DNA from: Oceanitalea stevensii
Lineage (GTDB): Bacteria > Actinomycetota > Actinomycetes > Actinomycetales > Actinomycetaceae
DNA: 64,000 nt
Reading direction: 5' to 3'
Assembly (NCBI RefSeq): GCF_014837105.1
Contig: NZ_JACSPO010000002.1
Span: 199,470-263,469, forward strand
The stretch's first letter is position 1, and each line of letters begins with the position of its first letter. Shown one piece after another: positions 1 to 7,501 of this stretch. Position numbers and translations under genes: made by a program. The notes beneath the pieces were generated by a model, which saw only the letters and a list, made by a program, of their open reading frames with translations, had not been told where the DNA came from and ran no database searches.

Positions 1-828
1 CACCCGCGTCGCGAGCCGGTTGAGCCCGGGCACCCACGCCGGACGCAGCCGCCCGGCCTCGTTGACGACGGCGTAGGCCGCGTTGGTCAGCACCTCGTCC
101 TCCAGCACCCGCCGCCACGCCGGCAGCGGGCGCTGCGGGCGGGCACCCTCGTGGCGGGTGTTCGCCTTGGTGAGGCAGCGCTCGGTGTGGGGGAACCAGT
201 AGAACTCGTAGTGGTCGTGCCCGGCGACGCGCTCGTCCAGCCCCTCGAGGACCGCGTCGAGCGGGGCGACGTCCTCGACGGCGTGCAGCGTGAAGGCCGG
301 CACGCACCGCAGCGTCACCTCGGTGACGATGCCGAGCGCACCGAGCCCGACGACGGCCGCCTCGACCGGCGGCCCGGCACCGTCCCCGAGACGCACGACC
401 TCCCCGTCCCCGCGGACCAGCTCCAGGCCCACCACCTGGGTCGCGAGACCACCGAAGCGGGCGCCGGTGCCGTGCGTCCCGGTCGACAGCGCGCCGGCGA
501 GGGTCTGGACGTCGATGTCGCCGAGGTTCTCCAGCGCCAGGCCGTGCGTCGCCAGCAGGGCGCTGAGCTCGCGCAGCCGGGTGCCCGCGCGCACCCGGAC
601 CCGGCCCTCGGGCTCGACGGCGACGATCCCGGTGAGCCGGTCGAGCCGCAGCTGGACGTCGCGGGCCTCGGCCACCGGCGTGAAGGAGTGCCCCGCCCCG
701 ACGGCCGTCACGCGCCGGCCCGTGGCCGCGGCGCGCCGGACGATCGCGGCCACCTCGGCGGTGTCCCGGGGGACGAGGACCTCCGCCGGGGTCACGGCGA
801 CCGTCCCGGACCAGTTGCGCCACGTCAC
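1..828 (-). CDS. FAD-binding D-arabinono-1,4-lactone oxidase / alditol oxidase family (3' end outside window)
   Basis: The reading frame starts at GTG 828, overlapping the TGA of the upstream racemase-like gene (GTGA), and is open for 276 codons to the window edge. The N-terminal half is a PCMH-type FAD-binding domain. GAGHSF places a histidine at residue 47, the position that carries covalent FAD in alditol oxidases. A second FAD motif, ALSTGTHGTG, lies near residue 115. Family members oxidise sugar lactones or alditols at C1, releasing hydrogen peroxide. The C-terminal substrate domain begins around FYWFPHTERC. Translational coupling to the racemase-like gene suggests a shared pathway, but the substrate cannot be told here. 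Confidence 0.88.
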   Translation of the reverse strand, partial: MTWRNWSGTVAVTPAEVLVPRDTAEVAAIVRRAAATGRRVTAVGAGHSFTPVAEARDVQLRLDRLTGIVAVEPEGRVRVRAGTRLRELSALLATHGLALENLGDIDVQTLAGALSTGTHGTGARFGGLATQVVGLELVRGDGEVVRLGDGAGPPVEAAVVGLGALGIVTEVTLRCVPAFTLHAVEDVAPLDAVLEGLDERVAGHDHYEFYWFPHTERCLTKANTRHEGARPQRPLPAWRRVLEDEVLTNAAYAVVNEAGRLRPAWVPGLNRLATRV

Positions 829-1976
829 CCGAAGCTCATCCCCTCACCGCGGTAGGTGGGCACGGAGGCGACGAGGGCGCCGTCGTCGACGACGTGGACC
901 GTCGTCACCCGCTCGAGCTGCTCCCCCGACTTCGCCGGCCGGAACCACACGAGGTCCCCGATGCGGAGCGCGCCGGCCGCGTCCCCGACCACCGGGGTCT
1001 GCACCTCCCCGGCCCCCTCCGTGCCCGTGAGCCGCAGCCCCGGCGGGTGAACGGGGGAGGGCAGCCGCGTGGCGCTCGCCGGGCCGGAGGCGGTGAAGCC
1101 GGTGGAGAAGACCGTCGCCACCCGCGGGGCCGGCCGGCGGACCACCGGGGAGACGAGGAACAGCGCCGGCGCCGGCCGGAAGGCGCGGTAGCCGTCGAAG
1201 AGCGTGGGGCCGAGGAGGCCCGACCCGGCGGTCACCTCCGTCACCTCCGCCGAGCGGCCGTAGAGGTGGAGGCTGCCGGTGCCGCCGACGTTGACGAGCG
1301 GGACGTCCACGACCTCCCGCACCGCCGCGACGAGCGCGGGACGACGACGGCGCAGCTCGGCGGTCGACACCGCCTTGACCACCCGCTCGGGCAGCGACGC
1401 GTCGGGCACCCCAGCCACCTGCGCGTCGTAGCACATGACCCCGACGAGCTCGACGCCGGGGGTCGCGGCGACCCGCCGGGCGGCGGCCGCCGCCTGCGCC
1501 GGGGTGCGCACGGATGAGCGGCGCACCCCGAGGCGCACCGGGCCCAGCCGCAGCGACGCGTCGAGGTCGAGGCACACCCTGACCGGCCGGTGCGGGCCGG
1601 CGCCGGCGGCCCGGAGCAGCCCGAGGTGGGCGGGGTGGTCGACCATGACGGTGATGCGCTCGCGCAGCGCGGGGTCGGCGGTGATCTCGGTGAGCGTCGC
1701 GGCGTCCGCCGTGGGGTAGGCGAGGAGGACGTCGTCCCACCCGTGGCGGGCGAGCCACACCGACTCGGCCGCGGAGTAGGTCATGAGCCGCTCGGCGCCC
1801 AGCTCGGTGAGCACCCAGCGGCAGCGCACCGACTTCGTCGCCACCCGCACCGGCAGTCCGCCGGCGCGCCCGTCCAGGGCGGCGGCGTTGGCGCGGAGGG
1901 CGGCGAGGTCGAGGACGGCGGCGGGCGCGGGGACGTCGGTGCCGGCGAGCGCGTCGACGAGCCGGGGCGGCAGCAT
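825..1976 (-). CDS. alanine-racemase-fold PLP enzyme, D-threonine aldolase/D-serine dehydratase-like
   Basis: This 383-residue protein has an N-terminal PLP barrel: LDLAALRANAA is followed by VATKS, where Lys48 is the expected Schiff-base lysine. A C-terminal beta domain of the D-serine dehydratase-like type begins around residue 280. Relatives (COG3616) act on D-amino or beta-hydroxy amino acids. The C terminus reads RPAKSGE and I do not see the HxC zinc pair of eukaryotic D-serine dehydratase, so a plain dehydratase call is not safe. The start at ATG 1976 fits a leaderless promoter box 6 nt upstream. It overlaps the downstream oxidase by 4 nt, so the two are probably co-transcribed. Confidence 0.85.
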   Translation of the reverse strand: MLPPRLVDALAGTDVPAPAAVLDLAALRANAAALDGRAGGLPVRVATKSVRCRWVLTELGAERLMTYSAAESVWLARHGWDDVLLAYPTADAATLTEITADPALRERITVMVDHPAHLGLLRAAGAGPHRPVRVCLDLDASLRLGPVRLGVRRSSVRTPAQAAAAARRVAATPGVELVGVMCYDAQVAGVPDASLPERVVKAVSTAELRRRRPALVAAVREVVDVPLVNVGGTGSLHLYGRSAEVTEVTAGSGLLGPTLFDGYRAFRPAPALFLVSPVVRRPAPRVATVFSTGFTASGPASATRLPSPVHPPGLRLTGTEGAGEVQTPVVGDAAGALRIGDLVWFRPAKSGEQLERVTTVHVVDDGALVASVPTYRGEGMSFG

Positions 1977-1982
1977 GAGCGG

Positions 1983-1988
1983 AGGCTA
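1983..1988 (-). promoter_or_regulatory. -10 box TAGCCT of a leaderless promoter
   Basis: On the minus strand TAGCCT ends 6 nt before ATG 1976. This matches the spacing at many other genes in the window, so transcription probably begins at or next to the start codon. Confidence 0.55.
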
Positions 1989-2075
1989 CCTGCGCTCCCG
2001 CACTGGCGGACGCGTTCCCGGTGTCGCACCCTGGCCGGGACGGGCGGCGCGTCGTCGCCGGACGAGGGGAGAGCG

Positions 2076-2990
2076 ATGGTCGACGTCGTCGTCGTGGGGC
2101 TGGTCTGCCGGGACCTCGTCGTGACCGTGGAGGAGCTGCCGGCGAGCGGGTCCGTGCCGGTGGGGACGCGGATCGAGACGCTCGGCGGGGCCGCCAACCA
2201 GGCCGTCGGCGCCCGGCAGCTCGGGCTGAGCGCCGCTCTGGTGGGCGTCGTGGGGCAGGACGCCGCCGCCGACCTCGTCCTCGACCAGGCCCGCCGGGAC
2301 GGGATCGACGTCTCCGGCGTCGTCCGCCGGGGCACCACGCCGCTCGTCGTCGGTGTCGTCGAGGCCGACTCCACCCACCGGCTGCTCGAGCACGTGCCGG
2401 CCGGGTCGCTGCTCACCCCGGCGGACGTCCGCGCCGGCGCCCCGCTTCTCGGCGCCGCCCGCGCCGTCGTCGCCGACCTCCAGCAGCCCGACGCCGCCGT
2501 CGCCGAGACGGTCCGCCTCGGTGCCGCGGCCGGCGCCCTCGTCGTCCTCGACGGCGCACCGGACGAGCCCGACGCGCTCGCCGACGTCTGGGACGGGGTC
2601 TCGGTCCTGCGCGCCGACGACGACGAGCTCGCCGCCTACGTCGGCAGCGTCCCCGAGGGGACGGACGCCGTGCTCGACGCGGCCCGGGAGCTCGTGGCGA
2701 GCGGGCCCGGCGTCGTCGCCCTCGGCGCGGGGGAGGCCGGCAACGTCGTCGCCTGGCGCGGCGGCGCACGCGTCTTCCCGCGGCTCGGGCAGGACCCCGT
2801 CGACGCGACGGGCGGCGGTGACGCCTTCGTCGTCGGGCTGGTGCGTGCCCTGCTCGACGGCGCGGACCCGGAGACCGCGGGGTGGTGGGCCTCGGCCGCC
2901 GCCGCGCTCACCGTGACGAGGCTCGGCGGGCGGCCGGACCTCGACGCCGCGGCGGTCGCCCGGGAGGCGGAGAGCGCCGCCGCGGGCTGA
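2076..2990 (+). CDS. PfkB-family carbohydrate kinase (ribokinase-like)
   Basis: This 304-residue sugar kinase is predicted to phosphorylate a sugar or nucleoside at the expense of ATP. The first PfkB signature (GGAANQAVGARQLGL) lies near residue 36. The second (DATGGGDAF) places the catalytic base at Asp249. GGG replaces the usual GAG, which keeps the anion-hole glycines. ATG 2076 is chosen because GAGGGGAGAG lies just upstream and the homologous beta strand (DVVVVGLVCRD) starts at once; the frame is open further upstream but without family sequence. It is divergent from the racemase/oxidase pair and stands alone. The substrate is unknown. Confidence 0.85.
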   Translation: MVDVVVVGLVCRDLVVTVEELPASGSVPVGTRIETLGGAANQAVGARQLGLSAALVGVVGQDAAADLVLDQARRDGIDVSGVVRRGTTPLVVGVVEADSTHRLLEHVPAGSLLTPADVRAGAPLLGAARAVVADLQQPDAAVAETVRLGAAAGALVVLDGAPDEPDALADVWDGVSVLRADDDELAAYVGSVPEGTDAVLDAARELVASGPGVVALGAGEAGNVVAWRGGARVFPRLGQDPVDATGGGDAFVVGLVRALLDGADPETAGWWASAAAALTVTRLGGRPDLDAAAVAREAESAAAG

Positions 2991-3074
2991 CGGTCCGAGG
3001 TGCGGGCCGGTGGGACCGGTGGGAATCTCGTGCGACCGGGGAGGGTCCCGGGAGCCCGCGAAGGAGAACGCCAG

Positions 3075-4154
3075 TTGACCAGTGCCGTGATGTCGTACGC
3101 CCCTACGGAGACCGGCACGGGAGCGCCGGCGCTGCCCGTGACGCCGCGCGGTGAGGTGAGCGCGACGCTCCTGGACGTGCTCCTGCGCGGGGCCGACCCG
3201 GAGACGCTGGAGAACCTGGGCCGTGCCGCGGCCGCCCGCACCACCGACGCGGTGCGCGACGACGACATCCAGCTCAGCCTCTTCCTGCTCTACGCCCTCA
3301 GCTACGGCACCTTCGACCAGCTCGGCGCCGAGCACGAGTGGAACCCCGAGCTCGTGCGCCTGCGCACCGACCTCGAGGGCGCCTTCGAGGCCGCCCTGCG
3401 CGAGCAGGTGCCCGTGCCGCCCACCCCGGAGCCGCGCGTCTCCGCCGTCGCCGACGCGCTCTTCGCCCTCACGGCCGAGCCGAGCGGGCCGTCGCTGGCC
3501 AAGTTCGTGGCCAAGCGGGCGAGCCGCGACCAGGTCGTCGAGATGCTCGTCCAGCGCAGCGTCTACACGCTGCGCGAGGCGGACCCGCACACCTGGGCGA
3601 TCCCGCGGCTCACCGGCCGCGCCAAGGCGGCGCTCGTGGAGATCCAGGCCGACGAGTACGGCGGTGGCCACCCCGACCGCGTCCACCAGTCGATCTACGC
3701 CACCACCCTGCGGGGGATGGGACTGAGCGCGGAGTACGGCGCCTACGTCGACCACGTGCCGGCGATCACGCTCGCCTCCTTCAACGTCATGTCGATGTTC
3801 GGGCTCAACCGCCGCTTCCTCGGCGCGATCGTCGGGCACCTCACCGCCTACGAGATGACCGCCTCGATCCCCTGCCGCCTCTACGCCGACGGGATGCGCC
3901 GCCACGGCATCCCCGAGGAGGTCACCCACTACTTCGACGAGCACGTCGAGGCCGACGCCGTCCACGAGCAGATCGCCGCCCGCGACCTCGCCGGAGCGCT
4001 GGCCGAGGACCGTCCCGAGCTCACCGCCGACATCATGTTCGGCGCGGCCGCGTGCCTCGCCGTCGACGGCGCGATGGGCGACCACATCCTCCAGGCGTGG
4101 AAGGCCGGCACCTCCTCCCTCGTCCGCCCGCTCACCGTCGAGGCCGCCGCGTGA
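3075..4154 (+). CDS. iron-containing redox enzyme, heme-oxygenase-like di-iron fold
   Basis: This 359-residue, mostly helical protein of the iron-containing redox enzyme family carries metal-ligand-type motifs: EIQADEYGGG near residue 195 and the pair DEH...DAVHE near residues 288-300. Characterised relatives with this fold are non-heme di-iron or cofactor-free oxygenases acting on amines, fatty acids or amino acids; the substrate here is unknown. TTG 3075 is preferred because AAGGAGAA lies 7 nt upstream. GTG 3087 and ATG 3090 are in-frame alternatives. The stop codon overlaps the start of the CDGSH gene, so the Fe-S protein is a likely electron partner. Confidence 0.82.
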   Translation: MTSAVMSYAPTETGTGAPALPVTPRGEVSATLLDVLLRGADPETLENLGRAAAARTTDAVRDDDIQLSLFLLYALSYGTFDQLGAEHEWNPELVRLRTDLEGAFEAALREQVPVPPTPEPRVSAVADALFALTAEPSGPSLAKFVAKRASRDQVVEMLVQRSVYTLREADPHTWAIPRLTGRAKAALVEIQADEYGGGHPDRVHQSIYATTLRGMGLSAEYGAYVDHVPAITLASFNVMSMFGLNRRFLGAIVGHLTAYEMTASIPCRLYADGMRRHGIPEEVTHYFDEHVEADAVHEQIAARDLAGALAEDRPELTADIMFGAAACLAVDGAMGDHILQAWKAGTSSLVRPLTVEAAA

Positions 4155-4372
4155 AGGACCGCGACGAGGGCGTGACGATCACCGCCTACCCCAACGGCCC
4201 GCTCATCGTGCGCGGGGACGTGACGATCCTCGACGTCGAGGGCCGGGCGATTCCCCGCACCCGCCGGACCGTGGCGCTGTGCCGCTGCGGGGCCTCGACG
4301 ATCAAGCCGCTGTGCGACGGCAGCCACAAGCTCGTGGGCTTCTGCACGGAGGAGCCCGCGGGCAGCTCCTGA
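4151..4372 (+). CDS. CDGSH iron-sulfur domain protein
   Basis: This 73-residue protein has one CDGSH [2Fe-2S] site: Cys44, Cys46, Cys55 and His59 in CRC...LCDGSH, the 3-Cys/1-His set that makes these clusters redox active and acid labile. It starts at GTG 4151, which overlaps the stop codon of the heme-oxygenase-like gene (GTGA), so the two are translationally coupled. The role as electron donor to its neighbour, or as a cluster-transfer partner, is inferred from this coupling and not shown by the sequence itself. Confidence 0.88.
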   Translation: MKDRDEGVTITAYPNGPLIVRGDVTILDVEGRAIPRTRRTVALCRCGASTIKPLCDGSHKLVGFCTEEPAGSS

Positions 4373-4402
4373 CACGACGCGCGGGCGGCCGCGGGACGCC
4401 GG

Positions 4403-4408
4403 TAGCGT
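4403..4408 (+). promoter_or_regulatory. -10 box TAGCGT of a leaderless promoter
   Basis: TAGCGT ends 6 nt before ATG 4415. There is no Shine-Dalgarno sequence between box and start, consistent with a leaderless mRNA for the mutarotase. Confidence 0.6.
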
Positions 4409-4414
4409 CGGGCC

Positions 4415-5311
4415 ATGAGCATCGTGCTGCCCGACTCCGTCACCGCGGCCGAGGGGGAGGGTGGCCTGCCCGTCCTGCGGGTGGCCACCGCCCTCGTCAC
4501 CGGGGAGGTCTACCTCCACGGCGCGCACGTCACCGCGTGGACACCCGCGGGGGCCGAGCCCGTCCTGTGGGTGAGCAGCTCCGCGCGCTTCGCCGCGGGC
4601 GAGGCCATCCGCGGCGGCGTGCCGATCTGCTTCCCGTGGTTCGGGACCGGCCGCGAGCCGGGCCTCGCCCCGCCCCCGCACGGCTTCGCGCGGCTGGCAC
4701 CGTGGCGGCTCGTCGCCGCCGAGGAGCACGACGGCGGCGCGGTCACGCTCACCCTCGAGCTCACCGACGCGGACGCCGCCGACGTGCCCGCCGCGCAGGA
4801 CTGGCCCCACGCCTTCACCGCCACCTACGCCGTCACCTTCGGCCGCGAGCTCACCCTGGCCCTGACCGTGGAGAACACCGGCGAGGGCGAGATCTCCTTC
4901 GAGGAGGCGCTGCACACCTACCTCGCCGTCGCCGACGCCCGGACGACGACGGTCCAGGGCCTCGACGGCGCCACCTACCTCGACAAGGCCGCCGGCGGGG
5001 GACCGGAGCTCGTCACCCAGCGCGGTGACGTCACCTTCACCGCCGAGACGGACCGCGTCTACGACAGCACGGGCACCGCCGTCGTCGTCGACGAGTCCGG
5101 CGGCCGCCGGATCGGGATCGAGAAGGAGGGCTCCGCGAACACCGTCGTGTGGAACCCGTGGGTGGACAAGGCCGCCGCCATGCCCGACTACGGCGACGAC
5201 GAGTGGCCCTCGATGGTGTGCGTCGAGACCGCCAACGCCCTCGACGCCGCGATCGCCCTCGCGCCCGGCGAGCGGCACACGATGACCGCCCGCTACGCCG
5301 TCACGCGGTAG
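4415..5311 (+). CDS. D-hexose-6-phosphate mutarotase (YeaD-type aldose 1-epimerase)
   Basis: This 298-residue galactose-mutarotase-fold protein interconverts the anomers of hexose 6-phosphates and would act in the cytosol at the entry of glycolysis. GGVPICFPWFG and PPPHGFARLAPW match the phosphate-binding and histidine regions of the YeaD branch; the carboxylate in FEEALHTYL corresponds to the active-site half that follows. Length agrees with the family. It is a single gene with its own leaderless promoter and ends at a double hairpin shared with the convergent XRE gene. Confidence 0.87.
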   Translation: MSIVLPDSVTAAEGEGGLPVLRVATALVTGEVYLHGAHVTAWTPAGAEPVLWVSSSARFAAGEAIRGGVPICFPWFGTGREPGLAPPPHGFARLAPWRLVAAEEHDGGAVTLTLELTDADAADVPAAQDWPHAFTATYAVTFGRELTLALTVENTGEGEISFEEALHTYLAVADARTTTVQGLDGATYLDKAAGGGPELVTQRGDVTFTAETDRVYDSTGTAVVVDESGGRRIGIEKEGSANTVVWNPWVDKAAAMPDYGDDEWPSMVCVETANALDAAIALAPGERHTMTARYAVTR

Positions 5312-5370
5312 GCGGGTCGCTCCGCTGCCCTTCCGCCCACGCGGCCCGGCTCCGCCGAGCGCCTTTGGTG

Positions 5371-5391
5371 CGCCCTCGGGAGTCGAGGGCG
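5371..5391. terminator. small hairpin downstream of the mutarotase
   Basis: CGCCCTCG and CGAGGGCG form an 8-bp perfect stem with a 5-nt loop between two convergent genes. No T-tract follows. It may act together with the larger hairpin beginning 10 nt later. Confidence 0.45.
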
Positions 5392-5400
5392 AGCGTGCTC

Positions 5401-5445
5401 GGAGACGTTAGATTGCTCCACGAGCCGGAGCAATCTAACGTCTCC
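5401..5445. terminator. large perfect hairpin, 19-bp stem and 7-nt loop, between convergent genes
   Basis: Positions 5401-5419 and 5427-5445 are exact reverse complements around the loop ACGAGCC. The stem (GGAGACGTTAGATTGCTCC) is clearly less GC-rich than its surroundings. It lies between the mutarotase and the XRE regulator, so a bidirectional terminator is likely. The geometry is the same as the hairpin at 33371-33415. Confidence 0.75.
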
Positions 5446-5487
5446 GCACTCCGCTCCCTTCACCCCCGAACCGAGCGCGGCGACGAC

Positions 5488-5973
5488 TCACAGCCAGCGC
5501 GGCTTCTCGCCTGGAGCTCGAGGACGGGGCTTCCTGCCGAAGCGTGCGTCGGAGCTGAAGCCCTCGGCGGTCCACTCAGGCTGCGGGCCGCACTCCCCGG
5601 TACCGAAGTACTCGTGGTGGAGCCACCACTGGGGGCCACCGGCGGCTTGCACCCGCATCGGTCTGACCTCCCGGTTGGCCGGGAAGCGGCGGCCCGAACG
5701 GTCCCGGGCACGGAGGTCGGTCTCGTCCCACGTGGTGACGGGCTGTCCGTCGGCGTCGACCACGGCGAGCGAGTGGCCGATCTGCGCGAGCAGACGGACG
5801 ACCGTCTCGAGCGAGCACGAGAGCGCCGAGCGTTCGAGGCGGGCGAGCGTCGCCGGTGCTACGTCCACCACGTCGGCGAACGCTCGCTGGCTCAGGCCGT
5901 GCGCCCGGCGGTAGCCACGCAGGGCCAGGCCGACCTGTTCGTCGAACGGGATCATCGACTCGCTGTCCACCAT
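5488..5973 (-). CDS. XRE-family helix-turn-helix regulator
   Basis: This 161-residue protein has an N-terminal Cro/C1-type HTH at about residues 10-65: GLSQRAFADVVDVAPATLARLE is split by the turn. It is followed by LAQIGHSLAVVDADG, an extension often seen after such HTHs in actinobacteria. The C-terminal half is rich in Arg and Trp (QWWLHHEYFGTG) and has no domain I can name. ATG 5973 is used; GTG 5979 two codons upstream is also possible, with CACTGT as a poor -10 box. It is divergent from the GNAT gene. DNA targets are unknown. Confidence 0.75.
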   Translation of the reverse strand: MVDSESMIPFDEQVGLALRGYRRAHGLSQRAFADVVDVAPATLARLERSALSCSLETVVRLLAQIGHSLAVVDADGQPVTTWDETDLRARDRSGRRFPANREVRPMRVQAAGGPQWWLHHEYFGTGECGPQPEWTAEGFSSDARFGRKPRPRAPGEKPRWL

Positions 5974-6054
5974 GCTCACCACAGTGGCAGGACCGCGGCC
6001 TGGCACTCCGGCTCCCTGCGCCGGTCGTGGAGGGGGCCGCGGCACACTGGTGCT

Positions 6055-6525
6055 GTGGACATCGAGACCCGAGCCGCCGTGGCTCCGCGCATGGAGATCC
6101 GCGACGTCACGCCCGGGGACGTGCCACGGCTCGAGCGCGTGCTCACCGGTGCGCACGCCCAGCAGCTGGCCAACGCCGTCGCCGGCCGCCGTGCCTTCCT
6201 CGCCGCCTGGCGGGGTGAGGAGCCGGTGGGGACCGTCGTCGTCCGGTGGACCGGGGTGCCCGTGGACGGTCACGGGCCCGTCCCGGAGATCGGCTCGCTC
6301 GAGGTCGTGCCGGCGCGGCGCGGGGACGGCATCGGGAGCCTGCTCGTCGCCGCGGCCGAGCAGCGGGTGCGTGAGCGCGGGGGCACGGCGGCCGCGATCG
6401 TCGTCGCGCAGGACAACCGGGACGCCCGTCGCCTCTACGAGCGGCTCGGCTACCGCGACACCGGTGCGCGGCGGGCCGCCGACGGCGGCGCGGGACTGCT
6501 GCTCGTGCGCACGCTGGCCGGCTGA
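6055..6525 (+). CDS. GNAT-family N-acetyltransferase
   Basis: This 156-residue protein has a single GNAT domain: MEIRDVTPGDV begins the fold, VVPARRGDGIGSLLV is the acetyl-CoA pyrophosphate-binding loop (R/Q-x-x-G-x-G/A type), and NRDARRLYERLGYRD is the C-terminal helix-strand. The substrate is not predictable. GTG 6055 is chosen because CACACT sits 6 nt upstream, in line with leaderless starts elsewhere; ATG 6091 (MEIRD) would start exactly at the fold and cannot be excluded. It converges on DedA with a 4-nt gap. Confidence 0.78.
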   Translation: MDIETRAAVAPRMEIRDVTPGDVPRLERVLTGAHAQQLANAVAGRRAFLAAWRGEEPVGTVVVRWTGVPVDGHGPVPEIGSLEVVPARRGDGIGSLLVAAAEQRVRERGGTAAAIVVAQDNRDARRLYERLGYRDTGARRAADGGAGLLLVRTLAG

Positions 6526-6529
6526 CGGC

Positions 6530-7207
6530 TCAGCAGACGCCCTCGAGCACCCGCTCGGACCGCACCTGCTCGTCGGGGCACGGCTCGGGCGCGGCGAGCA
6601 CGGTGGCGCGGGCCCTGGCCCGGCGGCGGAGCACGAGCAGCCCGGCGGTGAGGACGACCGCCGCGAGCACCACCCAGCCCGCGCGGCCGAGAGAAGTCGC
6701 CACGACCGGCAGTGCCTGGCCGGCCAGCCCGCCGGCGGCGAGCCACAGGGCTGCCCACAGGAGGCTGCCCGCGACCGAGCCGGCGAGGAAGCGGCCGTAG
6801 CGCATCCGGGCGGCACCTGCCGCGGCCGGCATGAGCGTGCGGACGAGGGGGAGCAGCCGGCTGACGACGAGCGCGGTCGCACCGCGCCGTCGGGCCATCC
6901 GCGCCGCACCGTCCCAGTGCGCGGTGCCCACCCGACGCACCACGCGGGACCCGCGGAGCTGGGCGCCGTAGCGGCGCCCGACGACGTAGCCGACGTGGTC
7001 GGCCGCGGAGGCCGCGAGCGTGACGACGACGAGGGCGAGGGCCACCTGGACGGGGGTGTGCGCGGCCGCACCGAGCACGAGCACCGCGAGCTCGCCCGGC
7101 ACCAGCACGCCCAGGCCGAGAGCGGACTCGGCGAGGGCGAGCAGGGCAGTGAGGGCGAGGAGCACGGGGCTGAAGGCCTCGGGCAGCGCGGTGATGAGGT
7201 CCACCAT
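6530..7207 (-). CDS. DedA-family membrane protein
   Basis: This 225-residue integral membrane protein of the DedA/VTT superfamily shows the typical hydrophobic N terminus with a PGE motif (LGVLVPGELAVLVLG). A central conserved region follows (GYVVGRRYGAQLRGSRVV, then SRLLPLVRTLMPAAAGAARM), then further membrane helices and an Arg-rich tail. DedA proteins affect membrane homeostasis, and several work as lipid-carrier flippases such as undecaprenyl phosphate translocases. The start is ATG 7207; GTG alternatives are not needed. Nothing nearby defines its lipid substrate. Confidence 0.85.
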   Translation of the reverse strand: MVDLITALPEAFSPVLLALTALLALAESALGLGVLVPGELAVLVLGAAAHTPVQVALALVVVTLAASAADHVGYVVGRRYGAQLRGSRVVRRVGTAHWDGAARMARRRGATALVVSRLLPLVRTLMPAAAGAARMRYGRFLAGSVAGSLLWAALWLAAGGLAGQALPVVATSLGRAGWVVLAAVVLTAGLLVLRRRARARATVLAAPEPCPDEQVRSERVLEGVC

Positions 7208-7343
7208 GGTCCCAGGGAATCGTGAGTGGGTCGGTCGTCGGTATCCGGGGTGACCCTGGTCCGACCCTGGGTGTCCTCAGGGCGTCGTCAGGGCCGTCGC
7301 ACCAGCCTGGTGGCCGGCGCGACGGGCGGACAACGGATTTTCG

Positions 7344-7487
7344 TCAGCGGCGTCGGCGGCCGGGCCAGCCGATGGTCGTGCGGGGCTTGCGGGGCCGGCT
7401 CGGGGCGAGGTGCTGGACGAGGGCGAAGTCGGCCATCGTGCGCCCCGAGCTGTGGGCGGCGAGGTCGTGGAGCAGGTGCGGTCCCAT
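7344..7487 (-). CDS. small MxPHLL-family protein, short copy
   Basis: This 47-residue protein begins MGPHLLHDLAAHSSGRTMADF and ends in an Arg/Pro-rich basic tail. The call rests on two facts. A strong Shine-Dalgarno (GAGGAGGAA, ending 6 nt before ATG 7487) precedes it. Its first 22 residues closely match the small protein encoded at 9532-9729 (PHLL...AAHS.G.T..DF). It lies 14 nt after the MFS stop codon and so is probably the last gene of that transcript. No function is known to me. Confidence 0.62.
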   Translation of the reverse strand: MGPHLLHDLAAHSSGRTMADFALVQHLAPSRPRKPRTTIGWPGRRRR

Positions 7488-7501
7488 GACGGTTCCTCCT
7501 C

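Noticed and set aside
7208..7343. Gap between DedA and the short MxPHLL gene considered for a gene or terminator
   Set aside because: Only short direct repeats (GACCCTGG) and a 5-bp inverted repeat are present; nothing supports a feature.
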